Shown here: one piece after another, positions 45,110-54,393 of the stretch
Position numbering within the stretch: position 1 is the first letter of the stretch
Layout of the letters: the number at the start of each line of letters is the position of its first letter
NCBI RefSeq assembly: GCF_015595035.1
Contig: NZ_JADNRN010000003.1
Coordinates: forward strand, 248,001 to 312,000
DNA from: Marinibium conchae
GTDB taxonomy: Bacteria; Pseudomonadota; Gammaproteobacteria; Enterobacterales; Alteromonadaceae
DNA length: 64,000 nt
Direction: 5' to 3'
Notes under the pieces: generated by a model
What the model saw: only the letters and a program-made list of their open reading frames with translations
What the model was told of the DNA's origin: nothing
Databases searched by the model: none
Program-made: the position numbers and the translations under genes

Positions 45110-47680
45110 ATGACACAAAAATCCGCATTAATATTTTCAGTTATTTTAAGCAGTTTACTGCTAAGTGCTTGTGGGGGAAGTGATACAAGCGATGATCAAA
45201 GCAATGACGCCGTTGATATTATCAATGATTCTCCCATCGACAACAGCGCTGCCAAACTGGTAGTCAATGAAATTGTGGCTTCACCCGCCGATGGTGAGCA
45301 TGATTGGATAGAGCTATACGCTCTCGAGGACATCGACGATGTTTCGGCCTACAGCATAGTTGACGATAACGAAGCACATGAATTACAAGCGCTACCTGAA
45401 ATCAGTCTTAACGCGGGTGATTTTTTGATTATTCAGGCGATTGACGAAGATGATACGCCACCGGAAGATGCGCATTATGTAAACTTCAAATTGGGTGGGG
45501 ATGATGCGGTTACGCTCTATCTTGGTAGCAGTATAGTGAGTCAACTCGACTGGGAAGACGGAGACGCGCCTGAAGGTTATAGCTATGGTTTATATACCGA
45601 TGGCACCGGCAGCGCCCAAACTATGCAGCCAAGTGCCGGTGAGCCTAATAGTGAGCTAAGTGACCCTATCGTAGAATTAGATACTGTCACCAACAACGAC
45701 GCACAGTTACGCATCAATGAGATAGTCGCCAAAGATGCAAATGACGGTTATGACTGGATTGAATTATATGCATCAGGCGATAGCGTGGTGTTTTTAGGTG
45801 ACTATAGTCTTGCAGATGAAAGCAGTGAGCGCTTTTCGTTACCTGATGTAAGCATTGCACCAGGAGAGTTTTATCGCGTGTATGCCAGCGGCGAAGAGAT
45901 TGAAAACCTCGACACGATAAGCTTTAAGCTAGGCTCGTCTGATCAAGTTAGTCTGTATTTCGATAGCGATTTAGTTGACCAAATTTCATGGTCAAAGGGT
46001 CAAGCGCTTATTGGCAAAAGCTATGGACGCTTTCCTGATGGTAGCGACGCAGTTCATAGTCTGAGTCCTAGCCCAGAGGCCGCAAATACATTAACCACTC
46101 GTGGTCCTCTAGTGATCAATGAAGTTGTTGCCTCGCAAAATGACGATAGCAACGACTGGTTTGAATTATATAATAATGGCCAAAGTGACATCCTTCTTAA
46201 TAACTATCAAATAATTGATAGCAGCGACGATATCGAGCCTGTCACATTGCCAGAATTAAGCCTTGCGCCTGGTGAATACATCGTCATTCAAGCCAGCGAC
46301 GAAGACCCAGGTAGCTACTTCGTGCCTTTTAAATTAGGGAAGGAAGACGAATTGAGCTTAATGCTTAACGGTGAAGTCGTTGATTATCTTGACTGGCAGG
46401 AAAGTGATGTTTCTGCAGGTTATAGCTATGGCTTGTCTTCTGACGGAAGCTGGCAGCAAAACACCCTGAGCACTTCACCAAACTCAGCAAATAGTGCTGT
46501 GAATATCTATGTTCAAGACCGCGTTGAATCTATCTATTTCGACATTGAAGAATCGCAGTGGCAACACTTACTCGACAACGCTAGCGACGAAGAATACCAC
46601 CTCGCCAGTGTAAGCTATAAAGGCGTGACACTAGACGAGGTTGGCATTCGCACTAAAGGTAACTCAAGTTTGCAGTCTGTGATCCGCTCTGGTAGTGAAC
46701 GCTTTAGTTTTAACATCGACATAAATGAATATGTAGACGGGCAAAAACTGCTCGGCATGAAGAAGTTCGTGTTGAATAATATGTTCAACGACCCCTCGTA
46801 CATGCGTGAATACATCGCTTACGACTTACTAGAAGAAATGGGGGTTGCCACCCCAGAGCATAGCTTCGTAAATGTGTATGTTAACGACGAACTCAAAGGC
46901 CTCTATCTGTTAGTTGAATTCGTCAATGGTGATTTTCTCGAAAAGAATTTTAGTAATGCAGAGGGTGATTTATATAAGCCAGACGGCACTGGCAGTGATT
47001 TACAATATATCAGCGATAATATGAGCAGCTACAGCGGTGTAGAGCTTAAAACCAATGAAGAAACATCAGATAACGGTGCTTTTATCAATTTTGTAAACGA
47101 AATGGCCTACGGTGATGCGTTAAGCGTTATTGATTATGACTCAGTCTTACGATATATGTCGGTAAGTGTTGCCCTGTCAAACCTCGACAGCTACCACGGC
47201 GCGCTCGCTCACAACTATTATATTTACGAGCAAGATGGCGTGTTCTCGTTTTTACCTTGGGACTTAAATGAAGCTTTCGGTAGCTTTGATCGAGACTGCA
47301 CTCGTAAAGATATTCGCGAGCTTTATATTGATGAACCCACCGACGGTCCTATGGCAGAAAAACCAATGATTAATCATGTATTTTCGAACAGTGAACATCT
47401 TGCAAGCTACCATGCTTACTTGCAGCAACTAATCGATGGCCCGTTGGAGAAGAATGCTTTCGCAGCCCGAATAGCCAGTATTGCAGCGCTTATCGATGAG
47501 CATGTAGAAAACGACCCCACCGCATTTTATTCATACTCACAGTTTATTCAGAATCAGACGACTACTGTGAGTGGGCTATACGGACTGACCTCTTTCGTTG
47601 AGTACCGTGTTGATAATATGACAAAGCAACTGAATGGCGAACTGCCCTCCAGTAACAATGGTTTCGGCTTCTGTAACTAG
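45110..47680 (+). CDS. CotH-kinase lipoprotein with three lamin-tail domains
   Basis: The 856-residue protein has a lipobox (LLSAC) and three LTD domains (about 48-175, 195-315 and 325-455), each with a VNEIVA or INEIVA opening, DWIELY or DWFELY and a KLG strand. A CotH-like kinase domain follows (about 460-840), with GIRTKGNSS, LLVEFVNGDF, DLYKPDG and FLPWDLNEAFGSF. CotH proteins are secreted kinase-like proteins first known from spore coats and common in marine bacteria. The target is unknown, and the LTDs may tether it to polymer or cell surface. It is monocistronic and ends at a strong terminator. Confidence 0.88.
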   Translation: MTQKSALIFSVILSSLLLSACGGSDTSDDQSNDAVDIINDSPIDNSAAKLVVNEIVASPADGEHDWIELYALEDIDDVSAYSIVDDNEAHELQALPEISLNAGDFLIIQAIDEDDTPPEDAHYVNFKLGGDDAVTLYLGSSIVSQLDWEDGDAPEGYSYGLYTDGTGSAQTMQPSAGEPNSELSDPIVELDTVTNNDAQLRINEIVAKDANDGYDWIELYASGDSVVFLGDYSLADESSERFSLPDVSIAPGEFYRVYASGEEIENLDTISFKLGSSDQVSLYFDSDLVDQISWSKGQALIGKSYGRFPDGSDAVHSLSPSPEAANTLTTRGPLVINEVVASQNDDSNDWFELYNNGQSDILLNNYQIIDSSDDIEPVTLPELSLAPGEYIVIQASDEDPGSYFVPFKLGKEDELSLMLNGEVVDYLDWQESDVSAGYSYGLSSDGSWQQNTLSTSPNSANSAVNIYVQDRVESIYFDIEESQWQHLLDNASDEEYHLASVSYKGVTLDEVGIRTKGNSSLQSVIRSGSERFSFNIDINEYVDGQKLLGMKKFVLNNMFNDPSYMREYIAYDLLEEMGVATPEHSFVNVYVNDELKGLYLLVEFVNGDFLEKNFSNAEGDLYKPDGTGSDLQYISDNMSSYSGVELKTNEETSDNGAFINFVNEMAYGDALSVIDYDSVLRYMSVSVALSNLDSYHGALAHNYYIYEQDGVFSFLPWDLNEAFGSFDRDCTRKDIRELYIDEPTDGPMAEKPMINHVFSNSEHLASYHAYLQQLIDGPLEKNAFAARIASIAALIDEHVENDPTAFYSYSQFIQNQTTTVSGLYGLTSFVEYRVDNMTKQLNGELPSSNNGFGFCN

Positions 47681-47700
47681 GAGCACGGCTCGAAATTTAG

Positions 47701-47731
47701 AGCCTCTGCGCTATTCAAGCAGAGGCTTTTT
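47701..47731. terminator. Terminator between CotH gene and convergent small gene
   Basis: AGCCTCTGC (47701-47709) pairs with GCAGAGGCT (47719-47727) around a 9-nt loop, followed by TTTTT on the plus strand. It ends the CotH transcript and probably the opposing one as well. Confidence 0.85.
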
Positions 47732-47739
47732 ACTGAGTG

Positions 47740-48030
47740 CTAGTCCAAGGCATTTAACTTTTTATTAAGCTCATAGGCTGGCTCGGTAACCACTCTCTCC
47801 AATACTTGAATGCGTTCTTTTAATTCTGCTATCTCTCTATCCTTATCAAGAGAAGAAGGTGCGCTTAAGTCATTATCATTACTTTCGTTAAGCTGTCTTT
47901 TAAAGGGGTTGCTACATTCTCCATTAAACCAAGCCACAAAGTGAAGTTTGTACTTACTATCTACGTAACACATAAATAACGATGAAGCGATTAAGCCTGA
48001 AACGAGCAATGAAATTTGTATGGTCGACAT
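47740..48030 (-). CDS. Small membrane protein with C-terminal coiled coil, PspB-like
   Basis: The 96-residue protein has one N-terminal helix (IQISLLVSGLIASSLFMCYV), a linker, and a coiled coil (DREIAELKERIQVLERVVTE) near the end. That layout and the coil recall PspB-type envelope-stress proteins, but homology is not certain. The ATG at 48030 has GGAGAAAA just upstream; the longer TTG-started frame is rejected. It is divergent from the ECF sigma gene. Confidence 0.6.
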   Translation of the reverse strand: MSTIQISLLVSGLIASSLFMCYVDSKYKLHFVAWFNGECSNPFKRQLNESNDNDLSAPSSLDKDREIAELKERIQVLERVVTEPAYELNKKLNALD

Positions 48031-48084
48031 GATTTTCTCCAAAAATTGATATGTTCATCTACTCTAGTCTTAGACCTTTGAATT

Positions 48085-48108
48085 TTATTACAGAAACATT
48101 TGTAATAA
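48085..48108. promoter_or_regulatory. Inverted repeat between the small membrane gene and the sigma factor gene
   Basis: TTATTACA (48085-48092) and TGTAATAA (48101-48108) form a perfect 8-bp inverted repeat with an 8-bp spacer, in the 133-bp divergent gap. It could be an operator for either side. Confidence 0.4.
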
Positions 48109-48163
48109 TTTTGCAAAACGCCAGACTATTCATATCAAGTAAAAAATATCGTGGATCACAACA

Positions 48164-48727
48164 TTGAGTGAACGCTTCAACACTGTCATGAAGGAATATG
48201 GCGCTCTACTCTCAAGAGTAGCGACAACTTATGAGGCCAACGAAGCCATTCGCCAAGAGCTTTATCAGGAGATATGCATGGCCTGTTGGCAAGCATTGCC
48301 TCGCTTCAATGAGGACGCGAGCCTTAAAACCTACTTATTAAAAATAGCTCATAACCGCTGTATTTCTCATGTAGCCAAAGAGGCGAATAGGATTAAAAGT
48401 AGCGATATTTCTGATACAACAGAGAATAGGAGCCACGATCCCGATCCAGCAGAAGCTAGCCGAACAGCTTCTCATTTGAGTGTTGAAAATCAAATTATAC
48501 AAAGCCAAAAGTTGAGCTCATTGCTCACAGCCGTGCGCGAGCTCAATATCACCAACAGACAAATTATAACGCTCTCAATGGAAGGCTGTGGAAATAAAGA
48601 AATTGCAGAAATAACTGGCCTCACGGCGAATAATGTTGGTGTGTCCATTTCCAGAATAAAAAGCGAGTTGAAAAACAAAATGACGTCTATCGAAAGCCGA
48701 GTCAACGCTAGGAGTGTTAAGAAATGA
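48164..48727 (+). CDS. ECF-type RNA polymerase sigma factor
   Basis: The 187-residue protein has sigma region 2 (RQELYQEICMACWQALPRF, TYLLKIAHNRCISHVAK) and region 4 (TNRQIITLSMEGCGNKEIAE, ITGLTANNVGVSISRIKSEL), the ECF layout. The start is a TTG at 48164 with GGA about 8 nt upstream; ATG 48188 would delete part of region 2. Its stop overlaps the next gene by ATGA, the usual coupling to an anti-sigma factor. The signal and targets are unknown. Confidence 0.88.
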   Translation: MSERFNTVMKEYGALLSRVATTYEANEAIRQELYQEICMACWQALPRFNEDASLKTYLLKIAHNRCISHVAKEANRIKSSDISDTTENRSHDPDPAEASRTASHLSVENQIIQSQKLSSLLTAVRELNITNRQIITLSMEGCGNKEIAEITGLTANNVGVSISRIKSELKNKMTSIESRVNARSVKK

Positions 48728-49338
48728 ATACAAAATCCGATACTAGAGCATCTGAGATTCAAGACTCTTTTGAGGCGCTGTGGCAAGAACAGAGCTCTTT
48801 TAATGTTGATTTCGAGAACATTGCAAAACAAGCACGATTGCAACGAAACAAGCAGCGTTTATATATGGCGGTCGATGTGCTTGGCTTGGTGCCACTTGTC
48901 ATGGTGATGGTGCTCATTGACGAGAATAAATACGCTGCTCCCATTATCCCTTTCTTCTTTATCAACCTTATTGCAGGCATTGTGATGGTAGCCTACTTTA
49001 TAAAGCTGCGTTCGATTAGCGCATTTTCGAGCACTAAAGCAACTTCCGATTACGCTGAAACACTAATTAAACAACTACGAAACAATGCGCTAATCTCGCG
49101 TATAAACAAACACACATCATGGATAGTTGCTATTGCAGTTGTTGCATTTCTTACAATAGATGGCGCAATGAGGGACTACGATTATCAACATTTGCTGTCG
49201 ATTTTTGCGCGCTCCTTCGGGCTTGTACTCGTTATTTTTGTACCTTGGTACATCTGGAGTAAACGTCGTCAACTACGATTCGAGAACGAAGCCTCGAAGT
49301 TAGCAAGTGCCCTCGGACTTACAACACAACATGAGTAG
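48724..49338 (+). CDS. Four-helix membrane protein, candidate anti-sigma factor
   Basis: The 204-residue protein has a cytoplasmic N-terminal segment (about 1-40) that may hold the sigma factor. Two pairs of membrane helices follow (about 46-92 and 130-180). It lacks a recognisable zinc anti-sigma (HxxxCxxC) motif. Coupling by ATGA to the sigma factor gene makes it the obvious regulator. It overlaps the convergent GGDEF gene by 20 bp at its 3' end. Confidence 0.65.
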   Translation: MNTKSDTRASEIQDSFEALWQEQSSFNVDFENIAKQARLQRNKQRLYMAVDVLGLVPLVMVMVLIDENKYAAPIIPFFFINLIAGIVMVAYFIKLRSISAFSSTKATSDYAETLIKQLRNNALISRINKHTSWIVAIAVVAFLTIDGAMRDYDYQHLLSIFARSFGLVLVIFVPWYIWSKRRQLRFENEASKLASALGLTTQHE

Positions 49339-51436
49339 TCTGATTCCTGCCATTGCGCTTACTATCGTAGAGCAGTTCATCGGTTAAAGATATCAGCTTT
49401 TCGAGCTTCAACGAGAAGTCATTGTTAATGGTGACAATCCCTGCGCTTATCGTTAACTTGATATCGTTGCCGTCGACGGAGATAACAGCAGCCTCGATTT
49501 CTTTGCGTATCGCTTCAACATAATCAAAGTGCGTCGTTCCCGACAGCATCATTATATACTCCTCACCGCCGTAACGAGCGATAATATCGCTGTCTCGCTT
49601 GCTAGTGTCGAGAAGAGCTTTTGCCACTTTTACGATGCACTCATCACCTGCCATGTGGCCGAAGTTATCATTTACCTTCTTGAAGTGATCAATGTCGATC
49701 AGCACAACGGAGAAAGGCGTCTTTTCTCGCACGTAAAGGTTAAAGGCTTTTTTGGAGAAGTCGTCAAAAGCTCCCCGATTATAAATACCGGTAAGCGCAT
49801 CAATTTGAGAAGCGTACAGTAGCTTTTCATTGGCACCCTGCAGCTCTTGCGTTTTATCTGACACCTGTTGCTTAAGTTCAGCCTGAAAGTTTTCAGCAAC
49901 TTGCTTCGCATCTATTAGGCTATTCGTTACCGTCACCATTTCAATACTGATTGTTGACTCCGGCATAATTTCTTTACCTTCCACCTTACCCGCAAGAAAA
50001 CGCTCCAGATTCACCAAAGGTTTGGTGATAATTGCGGAAAGACGTTTTGCCAACAAACCAACGAGCAACACTGAAATTAAGAAGGTAATACCGATGTACA
50101 AGAAGTAATTTACGATATTTCTAAACACCTTAGTGGGCGGCGCTAAAGCGTAAATCTGCCACCCAAATTCACTGCTGCTAGTGCCATACATAAAAGCCAA
50201 ACCATTAGCGTTCAAAGCAGGTGCCTGACGTAAAAACATATGAAATGCCGGTTGCAAATCAAATGAGTCGAGTTGCTCCAATAGCAGCTCTTTGGAGCTA
50301 TAAACAATAACGCCAGACGAATCGGTTAGAACTAAGGCTATGCCATCACCTTCTATGCGCGATATCACACGTTCATCTAACAAGGTATCGAGTTTGGTAG
50401 CTCCTTGAACAATGCCAGTGAAAGCTCCGTCCTTAAACAGCGGCGCTGTCGCTGCGACAATGTCCATCGTGCCAATGCCTTGGCCTTCAATAACATCCGA
50501 TACATAGGCGGTCTTCTCTTGCTTCGTGCGTGCAAAATACTCCCGCTCGGAGATATTTTTTTGCTGATATGTGGGTAAATACCTGGCGTATTTTTCGGGT
50601 GCTAGTGCTGTAATAAACCCGTCTTGATCAACAACGATCATACTCTCAATATCAGCATTACCATTTGCCGCAAGATTAAGAATACTGTGCGCTTCATCAG
50701 GGTTATCGAGCTTATTAAGCGCCACTGCCGTCTGCTTTACCGAATGAAGATTATGCGACAAGCGCTCGCTAATCGAGCTATCTACCTGAAATGCAGCATT
50801 TAAAAGTTGTTCATTGAGTTGCTTTTCGGTTTCTTGAGTTGAGCGCCATGTGAACACCAGTGTTACTAATACTGTTGGCAAAATTACACTCACGATACAC
50901 AGTTCAAATACGACTTTGGCAAAGCGAGGAGGGACGGGGTTATAAGCCCTAAATTGACTCTGAGATGGTACGAACCAAAATATAAATATGGCAAAAATAC
51001 CACATACAAAGCCATTGAGGCCGATGGTAACGGCAACAAAAAGTGCGGTTTGTATAGACTGATGATCGAAAAGGAATATGCCAAAAACGGCTGGAAAACC
51101 TATGAATATCCAATAAGAAAAGACCGCAATCAAAAAGCGAACCTTTAATCTGATCATAGCGAGTACGAATAAATACTCCGCTGCTTGCACCAATGCAAAG
51201 GAGGTAGAACTTATTTGCAAATAAAAAGTTAGCACGCTGGTAGCAAACACTGCCAAGCTCAAGCGCAGAGGAAGCACAAGCAAAGACAATAGGGCCGCAA
51301 CACTTCCCATATAAATAGAGATAGCACCGTATATGTCTAACGACCCGTACTCATTTATTAGAAACGCAGTCATACAAAGCGCCAAGGCAACTAAGTAATT
51401 TTTTGATTGACTCGATAAAGAAGAAAGAAGTTTCAT
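49319..51436 (-). CDS. Membrane diguanylate cyclase with MASE-like and Cache domains (GGEEY)
   Basis: The 705-residue protein has about six to seven N-terminal helices (1-175), a second membrane segment (about 180-205), a periplasmic Cache-type sensor (about 215-430) with ISEREYFARTKQEKTAYVSD, another helix (about 440-460), a HAMP-like linker and a GGDEF domain (about 545-700). The active loop reads ARYGGEEYIMM: GGEEF with Phe changed to Tyr. An RxxD inhibitory site (RDSD) is five residues before it. GGEEY is a mild variant and activity is still likely. The ligand is unknown. Confidence 0.88.
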   Translation of the reverse strand: MKLLSSLSSQSKNYLVALALCMTAFLINEYGSLDIYGAISIYMGSVAALLSLLVLPLRLSLAVFATSVLTFYLQISSTSFALVQAAEYLFVLAMIRLKVRFLIAVFSYWIFIGFPAVFGIFLFDHQSIQTALFVAVTIGLNGFVCGIFAIFIFWFVPSQSQFRAYNPVPPRFAKVVFELCIVSVILPTVLVTLVFTWRSTQETEKQLNEQLLNAAFQVDSSISERLSHNLHSVKQTAVALNKLDNPDEAHSILNLAANGNADIESMIVVDQDGFITALAPEKYARYLPTYQQKNISEREYFARTKQEKTAYVSDVIEGQGIGTMDIVAATAPLFKDGAFTGIVQGATKLDTLLDERVISRIEGDGIALVLTDSSGVIVYSSKELLLEQLDSFDLQPAFHMFLRQAPALNANGLAFMYGTSSSEFGWQIYALAPPTKVFRNIVNYFLYIGITFLISVLLVGLLAKRLSAIITKPLVNLERFLAGKVEGKEIMPESTISIEMVTVTNSLIDAKQVAENFQAELKQQVSDKTQELQGANEKLLYASQIDALTGIYNRGAFDDFSKKAFNLYVREKTPFSVVLIDIDHFKKVNDNFGHMAGDECIVKVAKALLDTSKRDSDIIARYGGEEYIMMLSGTTHFDYVEAIRKEIEAAVISVDGNDIKLTISAGIVTINNDFSLKLEKLISLTDELLYDSKRNGRNQTTHVVL

Positions 51437-51563
51437 AACAAGCGTATCGACAATAAACGAATTTGATTGAACGTTATTTAATCACCTCCCCATTCAAGCA
51501 ACTGGTGCGGCTATGCTCATCTAGATACTGACTAACGTGAGTACCGGCTCGTATAAATAGAGA

Positions 51564-52544
51564 TTAATGTGGACACACTAGGGCAATCAGCCCACTATGA
51601 CTTGCAACATTCATTCGAGATACACCCGAATCGCACTTATCATGCTCCAGTTCAACCTTTTGCCATTCTGAAACTGCCTGTAGTTGCTTGTCTTTGAGCA
51701 TGAGTTGACGCTGATAAATATGCTTACCATCACTACTAATAACATGTCCTGTCGGGCTTAGGGCAAAGTACTGACTGGTTAAAGGTAGATCACTCACAAC
51801 AAGGGTTGTACCGCTTTTATGGTTGTATGCTTTTAAGCTATTTTTAACGGCATTATCGACCGAATCGTCTTCTGCCTTTGAATACAGATACCAATCTGAT
51901 TGTTTAAAGCGATAGAGACTAGCACCGATATTAGTGTCGACAACTGTACCTGGGCTTTCCGGTTGCTTAATATCAACCTTTTGAAGAGTGTGCGGTTCAC
52001 CCAATACAAAAAGTAGCATTTCGTGCTGGTTCAACCATAACTGGTAACCGACAGGTTCAATTGCAGGCACTAAGTGTTCGACTGCTGAGCCCTTCTCGTT
52101 GAGGCGCCATAACTCTTGCTTACCTTGTTCATTTACCCGAATAACCGACATACCTTTACTGTTTGGCAGAGGTGTCGGCGAATATTCACTTTCGCTTGAA
52201 TTTGAAAAATTGCGCGTTAGTTCAGTATCTATATTATATTCAAAAATATCCATTTGGACTGATGCAGGCTCATCACTGGCGCTGGGAAGCTCAAGCGCTT
52301 GAGTATAAAAAATGGTGTTGTGTCCAAAAAAATAGGGCTGATTCGTGTATTGGCCATTTTCGGTAATGCGCTTCAGGTCGCTGATTGCTTCCTTATCGAG
52401 AAGATTTAATTTACCGATATAAATATCACTTCCTTCTTGCGCCATCACTAAGGAGCTTAAGAAGGCGATAAAAGAGAGTACTAACAATGACAAAGAGTGC
52501 TTCGCGGCGTTCTTAGCGTTAGAGATCTTATTGTTTATTTTCAT
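51564..52544 (-). CDS. Secreted beta-propeller-like protein (TolB/WD40-like)
   Basis: The 326-residue protein has a Sec signal peptide ending at VMAQ. A body with repeated short beta segments follows (ITENGQYTNQPYFF, SEYSPTPLPNSKGMSVIRV, GYQLWLNQHEMLLFVLG, SPTGHVISSDGKHIY), resembling TolB-type or DPP-like propellers. Substrate or partner is unknown. The ATG at 52544 with AAGGAAG upstream is preferred over a start at 52595, which gives an improbable N-terminus. Confidence 0.62.
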   Translation of the reverse strand: MKINNKISNAKNAAKHSLSLLVLSFIAFLSSLVMAQEGSDIYIGKLNLLDKEAISDLKRITENGQYTNQPYFFGHNTIFYTQALELPSASDEPASVQMDIFEYNIDTELTRNFSNSSESEYSPTPLPNSKGMSVIRVNEQGKQELWRLNEKGSAVEHLVPAIEPVGYQLWLNQHEMLLFVLGEPHTLQKVDIKQPESPGTVVDTNIGASLYRFKQSDWYLYSKAEDDSVDNAVKNSLKAYNHKSGTTLVVSDLPLTSQYFALSPTGHVISSDGKHIYQRQLMLKDKQLQAVSEWQKVELEHDKCDSGVSRMNVASHSGLIALVCPH

Positions 52545-52786
52545 TTTTCTTCCTTGCGTATGACCCTTGTGTAGTTGAAGTAGGTTAACACACATTCTTA
52601 AAAAAACTCATGCACTTGTCTCGCATGAAAGCTATACGGCAACTGTAAAACGCCATACTGAGCTGTACAAAAATAAACCTGTTCTGCTATATTTGAATTC
52701 AAGCTTGTTGCTATTACTAGATGAATTTCTCTATTTATCAGCATAGCTCAGCTTAAGGACTCTTTTTAATCACAAGGATAATGATT

Positions 52787-53353
52787 ATGTTAGACACAAC
52801 AATAAAACGCTTAGTGGCTATTTTTGCCATCGTATTTTTGGCATCTTGCGCCTCTGAAACAAGTATTTATACCGAAACTAATATTGAAAATGACAGCTAT
52901 CAAACATTTTCGTGGCCTAAACAAGGTCCTATGTTTGTAAGAAGTGATTATCCAATTGCAGATGAAATTGGCATGGAAGTAAGACAGCAAATAAAAACTA
53001 AATTAGAAACAAAAGGCTATCGCTTTATTGAAGATCAATCGCAAGCAGATTTAGTTGTTCTCTTCTCAATTGGTGCTCAGAACAAAGTAAAAGCAGAGAA
53101 AGCACCGAGTTATTTTTCTGAAAACGGCCGATGGGGAAGTGAATTTTTGGAAGTCGTTGGCGACCAAGATGTTAAAACATATGTAGAGGGCTCGCTAGCC
53201 ATAGATATTTTTGACCGTGAAAGACGTCAGCAGGTGTGGTTTGGAGCCGCAAAGAAAAAGCTAGATGTCAGCGACAAAAGAAGCGACCTCAGCGAAGTAA
53301 GCCGTCATGTCAGCGAGATTTTGAGCAAACTCCCAGATGCAGAACAGTCTTAA
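52787..53353 (+). CDS. DUF4136 lipoprotein
   Basis: The 188-residue protein has a lipobox (FLASC) and a DUF4136 body: YQTFSWPKQGP, IADEIGMEVRQQIKTKLETKGY and a final EGSLAIDIFDRERRQQVWFG segment. These are outer-membrane-linked lipoproteins of unknown function. An ATG pair (52781, 52787) follows AAGGA; the second has the right spacing (8 nt). Confidence 0.85.
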   Translation: MLDTTIKRLVAIFAIVFLASCASETSIYTETNIENDSYQTFSWPKQGPMFVRSDYPIADEIGMEVRQQIKTKLETKGYRFIEDQSQADLVVLFSIGAQNKVKAEKAPSYFSENGRWGSEFLEVVGDQDVKTYVEGSLAIDIFDRERRQQVWFGAAKKKLDVSDKRSDLSEVSRHVSEILSKLPDAEQS

Positions 53354-53391
53354 TTCTCAACAAAATTAGTCGTCAATGACAACACTATGAA

Positions 53392-53425
53392 AAAGGCCAC
53401 TAAGCTGCAAAACTTAGTGGCCTTT
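53392..53425. terminator. Bidirectional terminator
   Basis: AAAGGCCACTAAG (53392-53404) pairs with CTTAGTGGCCTTT (53413-53425) around 8 nt. There are runs of A before it and of T at the end, so it works for both the DUF4136 gene and the opposing ABC operon. Confidence 0.85.
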
Positions 53426-53472
53426 GTCGTTATACTCTTAACCAGGGCTTCGCGCCCTAGCGCTATAAAGCC

Positions 53473-54393
53473 TTATACATGACTACGTTTCACTCGCAAC
53501 CAATATGTCGCCCCCATCAATATTACCCCTAAAGTGAGAGGCGCAACACCAACTTTAGTGAGCACGGCTTGACTCAGAAAATATGGAGAACTCGACACCC
53601 CGAAATGCACAGCCAATTGAGCAAGTTCTGGGTCGGTTGGTGAAAAGGCAAAATAATCTCTCAACAGGTACACGAAATAAAAGCTGCCACTATTAAAACC
53701 TTTCACTAAAATCACCTCGCCGAGTAGCAATACAACAACAGGAAAGACTGCCCATAGAAAGGCGGCTCTCTCGGCAATCATCGACGCTAACATCAACCAT
53801 GCAAACAAAGGAAATAGCCACAACACAACGGGTACTAAAGCGAGTAACACTAACCAAAGAGGCGAAAATAGCTCAAAAGTCACAATAAAGTCCCACAAAC
53901 TGCCCTCACCACCAGCGCCCATAATACCAACACCAACGATAAAAATAATAAAAGCCAGCGTAGCAAAAACCGTTGCACTGATTATAAAAGCGATCGGCAC
54001 TATAAACGCTCCGGTAATAAACTTTACAACTACGTTTTGTAAATCAGATACGGGCAAGCTGCGCCAAAAGTAGATGGATTTGTCACGCCGCTCATCATAT
54101 AAGCAAGATAGAAAATACTTTAGCTGAACAAAACCAGCAATAATCAGGAATATAACAAATACGCCCGATACCGCGGCATAACTTGATTTTTCGATGGCGT
54201 TGATGCCCTCAGCATTTTGAGTCGCGTCTAGCAGCTTTCCGATGTTATCAACTTGATGGCTATCCAAGGTGACCAATTCAAGCAATATCATTGACAATAG
54301 CAAGCCTGAAATAATTAATGGAGCCATCACGAATGTACGTTTGTACTCCCATATTTCGCGCTTGAAGGTGCTTATGATTTGTCGGTAATTCAT
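53473..54393 (-). CDS. ABC-2 permease of the YtrA-controlled transporter
   Basis: The 306-residue protein has about six to seven helices. The first segment is REIWEYKRTFVMAPL, then a periplasmic loop, a cluster of helices (about 75-245) and a last helix near 275-300. SCLYDERRDKSIYFWRSLPVSD is typical of the intracellular loop of this ABC-2 group. It pairs with the ATPase upstream (ATGA overlap) and probably exports a small molecule or peptide in response to envelope stress. Confidence 0.82.
   Translation of the reverse strand: MNYRQIISTFKREIWEYKRTFVMAPLIISGLLLSMILLELVTLDSHQVDNIGKLLDATQNAEGINAIEKSSYAAVSGVFVIFLIIAGFVQLKYFLSCLYDERRDKSIYFWRSLPVSDLQNVVVKFITGAFIVPIAFIISATVFATLAFIIFIVGVGIMGAGGEGSLWDFIVTFELFSPLWLVLLALVPVVLWLFPLFAWLMLASMIAERAAFLWAVFPVVVLLLGEVILVKGFNSGSFYFVYLLRDYFAFSPTDPELAQLAVHFGVSSSPYFLSQAVLTKVGVAPLTLGVILMGATYWLRVKRSHV

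Noticed and set aside
51564-52595. Longer start (52595) for the propeller-like protein
   Set aside because: It adds 17 residues ahead of a good signal peptide, and the AAGGAAG ribosome site fits the ATG at 52544.
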